Shown here in pieces: positions 1 through 6,051 of a DNA stretch of 15,502 bases; the stretch's first letter is position 1, and every line of letters begins with the position of its first letter. The position numbers were made by a program, and so were the translations under genes. The DNA is from CAYWNA01 sp964459305 (lineage in GTDB: Bacteria > Planctomycetota > Planctomycetia > Pirellulales > Pirellulaceae). The DNA lies in assembly GCA_964459305.1 (NCBI GenBank), contig CAYWNA010000295.1, positions 1 to 15,502 on the forward strand, read 5' to 3'. The notes under the pieces are model-generated. The model had not been told where the DNA came from, ran no database searches, and saw only the letters and a list, made by a program, of their open reading frames with translations.

Positions 1-2
1 TC

Positions 3-512
3 GACGGCACCGGCGCGGCCCAAGGCAACATGCCGGCCATCCGCAAAGACCGAGTCTACGTGTTGGGATACTCGTTGGGCGGCACAGTCGCATTGCATGC
101 TGCGGCGCTCGACGAGCGGATCGCAGGCGTGGCGAGCTTTTGCGGTTTCACACCGTTGCGGGCCGACACTGACGGGAAGACTACCGGCGGTATCCGACGG
201 CTTTGGCAATGGCACGCGCTCCAGCCGCATTTGGGGCTATTCGACGGGCGCGAAGCGGAGATCCCCTATGATTTCGATGACGTGCTGGCGCTGATCGCAC
301 CGCGGCCGTGCCTCGTCTATTCACCCAAGCGAGACCGCGACGCCGATTTCGACGAGGTCAAGGCCAGTGTCGATCGCGCCCGCCGAGTGTGGCAGACGGG
401 CGGCCACGCCGAGAACCTGACCCATCTCACGTCAGATGACGTCAATCGCTTCCAGGCCGATCAGCACGCCGCTTTTCTACGATGGTATCAGGCGATCGAG
501 GACAAACGCTGA
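3..512 (+). CDS. Alpha/beta hydrolase (dienelactone hydrolase/acetyl xylan esterase-like), 3' part only
   Basis: The reading frame is open to the left edge, so this is the C-terminal 169 residues of a longer protein; the internal ATG at 30 is not the true start. The nucleophile elbow GYSLGG is visible, with Ser at residue 24 of the visible part. It is followed by the helix and strand expected of an alpha/beta hydrolase. The segment APRPCLVYSPKRDRDADFD fits the strand carrying the catalytic Asp. A later His in THLTSDDVNRF is the best candidate for the third member of the triad. Known relatives are secreted esterases or peptidase S9-like hydrolases acting on ester bonds of polysaccharide side chains or small esters. 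The substrate cannot be told from this fragment. It ends with TGA at 510-512 and is followed by a 274-base gap, so it is probably not co-transcribed with the next gene. Fold assignment is firm; the specific enzyme name is not. Confidence 0.8.
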   Translation, partial: DGTGAAQGNMPAIRKDRVYVLGYSLGGTVALHAAALDERIAGVASFCGFTPLRADTDGKTTGGIRRLWQWHALQPHLGLFDGREAEIPYDFDDVLALIAPRPCLVYSPKRDRDADFDEVKASVDRARRVWQTGGHAENLTHLTSDDVNRFQADQHAAFLRWYQAIEDKR

Positions 513-786
513 CCTGCCGAGCGAACCTCACGCCGTTTCCTAATGTCTTGCTTTCTGCTAGCTCTGCAAGCAGTCTCTGACAATTTGGGAGTCAAGATCG
601 CTACTTCTCGCAAGTTCGACGTCCCGCATTACGTAGATTCATGGGTTTTTCTTCACGTCTTCACGCAATCTAAACAATCGAGCCCTAGAATGCTATTGCG
701 TAAGGGTGGAACAGTAACCAACAATGTCAGCGGGAGAGTAGCGATTGGGTCGTATTCGACCACGAAACCTGCAAGGAAGTGCACCA
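513..786. other. Intergenic region with small repeats
   Basis: This 274-base gap is visibly richer in A and T than the flanking genes. It holds a perfect tandem copy of the 8-mer TCTTCACG (650-657 and 658-665). A small hairpin follows, GGTCG-TATT-CGACC at 748-761, about 25 bases before the next start codon. An 85-codon frame at 543-800 lacks a ribosome binding site and looks unlike any protein I know, so I do not call it. The promoter of the PHP gene presumably lies here, but no convincing -35/-10 pair can be pointed out. Confidence 0.4.
773..779 (+). promoter_or_regulatory. Ribosome binding site deciding the PHP start
   Basis: AAGGAAG lies 7 bases before the ATG at 787 and 10 before the second ATG at 790. 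The upstream in-frame TTG at 745 has no comparable purine tract, so translation should begin at 787 or 790. Confidence 0.65.
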
Positions 787-1683
787 ATGATGGAAACTAG
801 ACTGTACGAAACACACATTCACACGCCGCTGTGTCGGCACGCCGTAGGATCGCCGCATGACCACGCGGACGTGGCTTACCGCCGGGGATTTCACGGCCTG
901 ATCGTCACCTGCCATGGCCCGATGCCCAACGGCTTCTCGGCGAACGTACGCATGCGACCGGACGAATTCGACGAGTACCTTCGGATGGTTTTCCGTGCGC
1001 GGCAGGACTGGCGCGGCAGGATCGACGTTCGATTGGGAATCGAAGCGGAGTACTTTCCCGGTTACGAGAGCTGGGTCGAGCATCAATTGCAGCTGGCCGA
1101 TTTTCAGTACGTACTCGGTTCGATCCACCCACATACTCAGGAATTCCGAGAACAATACTGGACCGGCGACCCCGTTGAATTTCAGCGAGTCTACTTCCGA
1201 AAGCTGGCCGATGCTGCCGAAACAGGGTTTTTCGACTGCCTCGCACACCCGGACGTGGTGAAGCACGAGTTTCCCGACCAGTGGGATCCGCAGGCAATCA
1301 TGGATGACATTCGTGACGCCCTGGACCGGATCGCCGCCGCGGGAGTCGCCATGGAGTTGAATACGTCGGGCGCCGAGAAGCCGTTTCCCGAAATGAACCC
1401 GTTTCCGAAAATGCTCGTCGAAATGCAAAAACGATCCATCCCCGTCGTGATCGGCGCAGACGCTCACGAGCCGGACCGGGTCGGCGACCGCTTTCAGCAA
1501 GCACTGGACTTACTCGAAAGTTGCGGCTACGAGAGCATCAGCTTCTTCCTGAATCACACACGGCAAGATGTGCCGATTCAGGCAGCGCGAACGGGCCTGA
1601 AACCGAGAGATTGCTTCCCGTCGTTCGCAGGAGCGTTTTCCGCCGTTGGTCACGTTCACGACCCATCGATCTGCGTCCTCTGA
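787..1683 (+). CDS. PHP-domain histidinol-phosphatase-like metallohydrolase
   Basis: This is a 298-residue protein of the polymerase and histidinol phosphatase (PHP) superfamily, closest in pattern to HisJ/HisK histidinol phosphatases, which dephosphorylate L-histidinol phosphate in the cytoplasm. All PHP metal motifs are present: HIHT (H10, H12) with CRHA (H18), TCHGP (H43), GIEAEYFPG (E86/E88), GSIHPH (H114), AHPD (H154) and GADAHE (D225, H227). ELNTSG (190-195) is also typical of HisJ. Motif II reads T-C-H where most relatives have D or E before the His. The frame extends to a TTG at 745, but AAGGAAG at 773-779 places the start at the ATG pair 787/790. The last 20 or so residues do not look conserved. 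No histidine biosynthesis gene is nearby, so it may hydrolyse another phosphate monoester. Superfamily assignment is firm; substrate is open. Confidence 0.85.
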   Translation: MMETRLYETHIHTPLCRHAVGSPHDHADVAYRRGFHGLIVTCHGPMPNGFSANVRMRPDEFDEYLRMVFRARQDWRGRIDVRLGIEAEYFPGYESWVEHQLQLADFQYVLGSIHPHTQEFREQYWTGDPVEFQRVYFRKLADAAETGFFDCLAHPDVVKHEFPDQWDPQAIMDDIRDALDRIAAAGVAMELNTSGAEKPFPEMNPFPKMLVEMQKRSIPVVIGADAHEPDRVGDRFQQALDLLESCGYESISFFLNHTRQDVPIQAARTGLKPRDCFPSFAGAFSAVGHVHDPSICVL

Positions 1684-1704
1684 TCGACGGTGACGACCGG
1701 TCTT

Positions 1705-2544
1705 TCAGAGTGGCGTATCGGGCCTGAGGTAGACGGCGTACAGGCGCGGCTCTCGATTCTCGTTTTTCTCGAAATGAATCCGGAACCGGATCTTCTTTCC
1801 TACGAGTGACGAGATACTCTCGGCTGGCCAATTGATGGGACACTCGAAGCCACCGTCCGCATCCGTGATTCCGCTGTTGGGTCCGGAGAATTCGGCCAGC
1901 GGCTGGAAACGTTCGTCGGCGATTTCGACACGCATCGAGCTGGCTGCATCCGCGTTCAGAAACACTCGGCAACCCGCTTGTGGCAACCTCACGACCGTCG
2001 ACCACACTTCGCCGTCCGAGCGGTTTGGGTAAAGCCCCAGCGCCCCCCAACGGTCTCGCGGCAAGGTGGCCAATCCGACCTCACCCCAATAGTCTCGACC
2101 GTACACGGCGTTCCGCCAACGTCCGTGATAGATCCGAGTCTCGTCGCCTACGTTCAGGATTCCGGTCGACTGAATCAGGATCGTTGGGTAGGCCTTGCCT
2201 TCGACTGGAGTCGCCGGCGAGTCGAATCGCGAGATGTACACGTGGCCTTTGACGGGCTCCCGGAAGTGAATACCGTTGTTGCTGATCACCAACCCCAGAT
2301 CGCACGAGGTCTTCTTGTGTCCGAACCAGCTTTCGGGCACGTCGCGGTTGCGGTCGCCGGGTTGATTGTGCCACAAACCATACAGCCCTACGACGACGTT
2401 GCCGAGACTCACCCCGGCCACGCCAAGGTGAACTTGGTCGTATGGTTTTGAAGACGTGGTTTTCTCTTCGGCGAGGGTAAAACCGACGGCCAATGCCAAT
2501 CCGGCCAAAACCGTCAGTCGCATCGATGCACTTCGCATTGTCAT
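1705..2544 (-). CDS. Secreted protein resembling the C-terminal half of a five-bladed propeller glycosidase-like family
   Basis: This is a 279-residue protein with a signal peptide (about residues 1-25, ending VGFTLA) and then, at once, the segment YDQVHLGVAGVSLGNVVVGL. That segment continues into YGLWH, CDLGLVISNNGIHFREPV, ILNVGDETRIYHGRW and GEVGLATLPRDRWGALGL. From memory, these blocks form the second half of roughly 500-600-residue secreted Planctomycetes proteins distantly like five-bladed propeller glycosidases (GH43/GH32 type). There they follow about 300 residues of earlier blades that are absent here. The remainder (about 200-279) is a beta-rich end (ECPINWPAES, KKIRFRIHFE, EPRLYAVYL). 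AAGGAAT at 2552-2558 supports the ATG at 2544. The stop lies 21 bases from the convergent PHP stop. Function is unknown: it may be an inactive remnant, a binding protein, or a shorter family form. Signal peptide is seen; truncation is inferred. Confidence 0.65.
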   Translation of the reverse strand: MTMRSASMRLTVLAGLALAVGFTLAEEKTTSSKPYDQVHLGVAGVSLGNVVVGLYGLWHNQPGDRNRDVPESWFGHKKTSCDLGLVISNNGIHFREPVKGHVYISRFDSPATPVEGKAYPTILIQSTGILNVGDETRIYHGRWRNAVYGRDYWGEVGLATLPRDRWGALGLYPNRSDGEVWSTVVRLPQAGCRVFLNADAASSMRVEIADERFQPLAEFSGPNSGITDADGGFECPINWPAESISSLVGKKIRFRIHFEKNENREPRLYAVYLRPDTPL

Positions 2545-2695
2545 CGTGTGGATTCCTTGCTATGAGGACGCATAACCCCGCGGCCAAGTTTCACCCGTAG
2601 CTGAACTCGCAAGAACTAAGTTGCAGCATCGAAGAACCGAGTTCTTTCGAATCCGGCTACATTCGGAAACTGGTCGATCAGTATATCAGCACATA
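2545..2695 (-). other. Gap with small hairpin between minus-strand genes
   Basis: A 151-base gap separates the GH33 gene from the gene downstream. An imperfect hairpin with a 3-base loop occupies 2629-2650: AAGAAC pairs with GTTCTT, extended by TCG/CGA after a one-base bulge. No T-run follows it on the minus strand, so a factor-independent terminator is not well supported. Nearer the downstream start only the AAGGAAT ribosome binding site is clear. Confidence 0.35.
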
Positions 2696-3811
2696 TCACT
2701 GCTCGGACGGTGGTCCGTCCGGCTCGAGGAACGCGAGGTTGAACCGGGTAAAAGTGATGAATCGGTAGCTGCCCCGCTCCCAGAGGCAACCCGCCGTCTG
2801 GTCCTTCAGCATGGTCAGGTCCGAGTACGCCGCCGGCTCCTCGGAAACGACTCGTTCGATTTGGAATGTCCGGCCTTCGTCGTAGCTGACGCGAGCCACG
2901 AGGGTCTTGCGACCCGGTCCCTTCGGTCCGGTCCAAAGGATGCGGTTGCGGTCGCCGGCTGCCTTGAGCGTCAGCCGCTCGATCGCACAGGCGCAAGGTG
3001 TCACCGCTTCGCCAGGAAACAGATCCGTCCACGTCTGGCCGCCATCGCTGCTGATCGTCCGCCAGCGCGTCTTGCCGCCGGTCTGGCGCATGTCCATCAG
3101 AATCCGGCCGTCGGCCAGCTCGACCAGTTGGTCTTCGTCGCCGCGGTCGCCGCCGGGAACGAACTGGCCGCGCTGCCACGTCTTTCCGTGGTCATCACTG
3201 TAGATCGCAAACACGTTGTAGGGCGATTTCCAGATGGGAGCCAACAGACGTCCGCTACGAGCCTGGATCGCTCCGCCGGGGCCCACCACGCTGGCCTTCC
3301 AGGTGTCGTCGCTCATGTCGCGGGCGATGGCGGTCAGGTCGATCGGCTCCGACCAGGTCGCTCCGTTGTCTTCACTGAAGCGGGCCTGGGTCTGCATGTC
3401 GTCGGTCCCGGGCCGCGATGTCCCGGTGCTTCGGACCGGTTTGGAGCGGAGATACAGCACCCAAACTTTGCCCGTGTCGCGGTCGACCACCGTGGTCGCG
3501 TTGGCTGCCGACCAGAGTTCGCCGGGGTCCTCGATGATCTTCATTTCCGACCAGCTCTTTCCGCCGTCAGTGCTTCGCTTCAAGACAAGGTCAATATCCT
3601 GCTTGCCGTATCCCGGATCCGCGCCGCCGTATTTGCGCGCTTCGGCAAAAGCGAGCAGAGTGCCGTCCGGCGTGATCTCTATCGTCGGAATGCGGTAGAT
3701 CTTGTACCCGTCTTCTCCCGACTTGTAGACATCGGTGTGTTCCAGCAGAGGTTCAGCCGCCACGACGGGCGCACCGATGACCAACAACAAAACAACCCAA
3801 CGGCATCTCAT
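2696..3811 (-). CDS. Exo-alpha-sialidase, GH33 type, secreted
   Basis: This is a 371-residue secreted enzyme predicted to release terminal sialic acids from glycoconjugates. A signal peptide (MRCRWVVLLLVIGAPVVAA) is followed by a six-bladed propeller. The GH33 landmarks are present. The YRIP motif supplies the first Arg of the triad (R40). Five Asp boxes occur near residues 80-87 (STDGGKSW), 146-153 (SEDNGATW), 205-212 (SDDHGKTW), 254-261 (SSDGGQTW) and 309-316 (SYDEGRTF). GDEDQLVELADGR carries the Glu (E226) expected to polarise the nucleophile, and AAYSDL carries the Tyr nucleophile (Y329), with WERG after it. Length is usual for a single-domain bacterial sialidase. The frame reaches an ATG at 3892, but GGGAGGTG just before 3811 and the signal peptide fix the start there. 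Its neighbours are a second sialidase-like gene upstream and a truncated propeller gene downstream. Family assignment is strong; the natural glycan is unknown. Confidence 0.9.
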   Translation of the reverse strand: MRCRWVVLLLVIGAPVVAAEPLLEHTDVYKSGEDGYKIYRIPTIEITPDGTLLAFAEARKYGGADPGYGKQDIDLVLKRSTDGGKSWSEMKIIEDPGELWSAANATTVVDRDTGKVWVLYLRSKPVRSTGTSRPGTDDMQTQARFSEDNGATWSEPIDLTAIARDMSDDTWKASVVGPGGAIQARSGRLLAPIWKSPYNVFAIYSDDHGKTWQRGQFVPGGDRGDEDQLVELADGRILMDMRQTGGKTRWRTISSDGGQTWTDLFPGEAVTPCACAIERLTLKAAGDRNRILWTGPKGPGRKTLVARVSYDEGRTFQIERVVSEEPAAYSDLTMLKDQTAGCLWERGSYRFITFTRFNLAFLEPDGPPSEQ

Positions 3812-3824
3812 GATCACACCTCCC
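3812..3824 (-). promoter_or_regulatory. Ribosome binding site deciding the GH33 start
   Basis: Read on the minus strand, GGGAGGTG ends about 5 bases before the ATG at 3811. It is a near-ideal Shine-Dalgarno site and excludes the in-frame ATGs further upstream (3892 and 3826), which would put a basic tail before the signal peptide. Confidence 0.75.
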
Positions 3825-3963
3825 ATCCAGATCGAAAACAAGCCCTTGGAACAGCCGCGACGCCGGGCGAGCTGCCGACCGGCCCCGGTCATACGGGTCT
3901 CAGCCTACCGGATTCGCGCGGCTCTGCAAGCGGATTCGACGATGATGCTTCGCGAGCATGTCT

Positions 3964-4040
3964 TCGTTTGACCCGCAGCCGGAGGCGCATGGACCGTCCA
4001 TTCCGCCACATGCCTGCGCCTCCGGCTTCGGGTTAAACGA
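3964..4040. repeat. 28-bp imperfect inverted repeat (REP-like hairpin or terminator)
   Basis: The left arm (3964-3991) and the reverse complement of the right arm (4013-4040) agree at 25 of 28 positions, around the shared core AGCCGGAGGCGCA. The loop is 21 bases (3992-4012). The element begins 11 bases past the stop codon of the minus-strand gene ending at 4051. It could fold into a strong RNA stem that ends transcription or protects the 3' end. No T-run follows, and the GC-rich palindrome resembles dispersed REP-type elements. The arms are seen directly; the role is inferred. Confidence 0.7.
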
Positions 4041-4050
4041 CCCGGTCGCG

Positions 4051-5787
4051 TCACGGTGTGACCTGCACGTGAATGTGCTCCACAAGGAAGCCCGCCGGGT
4101 CGACCGTTTCGGCCGTCGAGCGAAGACGCAGGTAGGATACGCCCGCACATTCTTCGCTTGACTGCACCAGCTTGGCGGTTTGTCGGCCTTCCAACAAGAC
4201 ACTGCATCGACCGGCTGCCAGGTCCCACGCTAACTCGACGGAATACCAGCGCCCTGTTTCAAAACGTGGGCCGCCGGGTAATCGGCCATCGGTGCTGATG
4301 GGCAGTTTGAACAGGACCTTCCTCTCGCCCACGTCGTCGGTGGGCTGAATGAAGCGGTCGGCCAGGGCGATGCTCGCCCCGGCGAAGCCATCGTTCAGCA
4401 TCAGCTTCAACGTGAGACGGCCTTGTCGGCCAGCAGGGAAGTTCCAAACGGCGCCGTCGGGCGGATTTTCATCGGCCCGCCGGACATGCAGGCATTTGGC
4501 TTTGGCACGCGTCGGATGGTCAACCAGGTGAGCCCCTTGCTTGCGGTTCCGCCACCAACGCTCCGGCTCGCCGAACGCCGTAAACACCGACCATGCGTCG
4601 AGCCCATCGGAGAAGTCCTCCTCCCGCTCCGTTTCGTCCAGCCATCGCGGATCGATCCGCACAACGTTTCGTCGACCGTGTCCCTGCCCGGTGATGCACA
4701 GAATCATGCCGTCGCCGGTGGCAAGGGCGTAGGGATACGCGGTGCCGCGGTCGCCTCGTTTCGGCGGAGGCTCGTTGCGGAACGGGTCGCGGCAGATCTC
4801 GCGGTAGCCGTACCACGTCTTCCCTTCATCGGCGAAGATTGCTGCGTGCAAAGCATCGCGGTTCGTATAGACCCCTTGGCCGTTGATGCGAGAGGTGTTC
4901 TCACAGTTATTCCACAGAAGCACGATTCGCCCGTCCGGTAGACGCACCAGCCAGCCCGGCGAGTTGGACGAGCGGAACCGCGACGGTTTCGGATCGGACC
5001 AGTCAGCGCCGTCGGGGGAAAACGATTCATACAGCCAGCCGGTTTGCGTGCGGATGAGCATCCAAACGCGACCATCGGCCAATTGCAGGATCGTTGGCTC
5101 GCAAGCCCCGTAGTTGGAGCCGTTGTACCCATCGTAGCACGGCGCGGTCAACTTGGCCGACGACTGGTGCCACGTGCGGCCCTCGTCGTCCGAATAGACG
5201 GTGGTGGTGGTGTTCGACCCGGTCGGCGGGCCCGAGGGACGCCCACCCACCCAGTAGGCGAACGGCACGACGATGCGTCCGCTGGCCAGTTGCGTCATCC
5301 CGTTGATCGAGCCGACGTAGCCTTCGAAGATCCGTTGAGGTTTGCTCCACTGGGTTTGTGCATCGGTTGAATACGCATTCCAGATGTCGATGCAGCGGTC
5401 GATGCCCGGACGACGGCCAGTACGGCGAGCTACCATCCAGAAGAATTGAAGCTCGCCGTTCTTGGCCAGCAGCGGCAGGGGCGTGCCGAAGCCTTCGGGC
5501 GGCGACATGTGTACGGTCTCCGGATCGGACCAAGTGTCGCCGTTGTCGATGGATCGCCGCCGGGCAATCTCGCGGCCCGACTCGCCGGTGCGCACAAAGA
5601 TCGTATCCACCGCGCCATCGGGCGCTCGGACCAGCATCGAGCCGACAGCAGGCCCCAACACGACCGGCGGCTGCGGACTAATCGACTCGCCCGCATGGTA
5701 TATTCCATCATTGGCGTGCTGAATCCCCAACGCCACCCCGGCAGCTACCAGTGTCGTCACAGCTCCCCACAAAAAACGATCAATCAC
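4051..5787 (-). CDS. BNR-repeat sialidase-like protein with C-terminal beta-sandwich
   Basis: This is a 578-residue protein with an N-terminal hydrophobic segment (about 5-21), probably a signal peptide or anchor, so it acts outside the cytoplasm. Residues 40-380 form a BNR/Asp-box propeller with boxes at 79-86 (SIDNGDTW), 199-206 (SDDEGRTW), 257-263 and 318-325 (FADEGKTW). ACEPTILQLADGRVWMLIRT (Glu230) and AYPYALATGDG (Tyr351) match the Glu and Tyr positions of sialidase-like BNR_2 proteins. No FRIP/YRIP motif with its first Arg is found, so true sialidase activity is uncertain; another glycosidase or lyase activity on this fold is possible. Residues about 388-578 look like a concanavalin/LamG-type beta-sandwich (EREEDFSDGLDAW onward), perhaps glycan binding. 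Translation starts at GTG 5787, preceded by AAGGAGGG at good spacing. It is divergent from the large GH2-like gene and upstream of the GH33 gene on the same strand. Confidence 0.82.
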   Translation of the reverse strand: MIDRFLWGAVTTLVAAGVALGIQHANDGIYHAGESISPQPPVVLGPAVGSMLVRAPDGAVDTIFVRTGESGREIARRRSIDNGDTWSDPETVHMSPPEGFGTPLPLLAKNGELQFFWMVARRTGRRPGIDRCIDIWNAYSTDAQTQWSKPQRIFEGYVGSINGMTQLASGRIVVPFAYWVGGRPSGPPTGSNTTTTVYSDDEGRTWHQSSAKLTAPCYDGYNGSNYGACEPTILQLADGRVWMLIRTQTGWLYESFSPDGADWSDPKPSRFRSSNSPGWLVRLPDGRIVLLWNNCENTSRINGQGVYTNRDALHAAIFADEGKTWYGYREICRDPFRNEPPPKRGDRGTAYPYALATGDGMILCITGQGHGRRNVVRIDPRWLDETEREEDFSDGLDAWSVFTAFGEPERWWRNRKQGAHLVDHPTRAKAKCLHVRRADENPPDGAVWNFPAGRQGRLTLKLMLNDGFAGASIALADRFIQPTDDVGERKVLFKLPISTDGRLPGGPRFETGRWYSVELAWDLAAGRCSVLLEGRQTAKLVQSSEECAGVSYLRLRSTAETVDPAGFLVEHIHVQVTP

Positions 5788-6051
5788 CGTTGAACCCTCC
5801 TTCGAACATCGCCAAAGGCTACTGCACCGAGGCGCCGCTCTGATGGTGCACCACAGTTACATCAATGATTTTGTCCACACATGATTTTGACAACTCCTCT
5901 CAGCACTGCCATAGGCTACATTGAAAATCAGGGCAGTTCGTTTTGCAGTAATTGCCCAAAGAAGAGCATTCTGCTTGCGACGGCACCATGTATCGCGGAT
6001 ATTGACAGACTGCGTGTTGGATCGATTAGGCCCGGCCCGAGGAGTCATTCG
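5788..6051. promoter_or_regulatory. Divergent intergenic control region
   Basis: This 264-base gap separates the divergent sialidase-like (minus) and GH2-like (plus) genes and should hold promoters for both. Visible elements are a 10-base perfect palindrome TGGTGCACCA (5844-5853); a direct repeat ATGATTTTG (5865-5873 and 5881-5889) with a 16-base period; and two perfect TTGACA hexamers on the plus strand at 5887-5892 and 6002-6007. The second TTGACA is followed after 16 bases by GATTAG, a weak -10, about 22 bases before the start codon. The first overlaps the second ATGATTTTG copy, as an operator might. No convincing minus-strand promoter is seen. The in-frame ATG at 5881 is not the gene start. 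Confidence 0.4.
6039..6044 (+). promoter_or_regulatory. Ribosome binding site deciding the GH2-like start
   Basis: GAGGAG lies 7 bases before the ATG at 6052. The protein from that ATG opens with a clear signal peptide, whereas the 57 codons upstream in the same frame give a Cys-containing, non-signal-like stretch without a ribosome site. Confidence 0.7.

Noticed and set aside
543..800. 85-codon plus-strand frame in the gap before the PHP gene
   Set aside because: No ribosome binding site, unlikely amino acid pattern, and it overlaps the true PHP start.
1538..2050. 170-codon minus-strand frame across the convergent PHP/propeller junction
   Set aside because: It overlaps two supported genes in other frames and shows no recognisable domain.
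2621..4036. 471-codon plus-strand frame
   Set aside because: It lies antisense to the well-supported GH33 sialidase; its composition (many Arg, Pro, Ala, Val) is typical of a GC-rich shadow frame.
5881..6051. N-terminal extension of the GH2-like protein from the ATG at 5881
   Set aside because: No ribosome site, and it would bury the signal peptide starting at 6052, which has GAGGAG at proper spacing. The pair of cysteines in the extension is therefore not a zinc motif.
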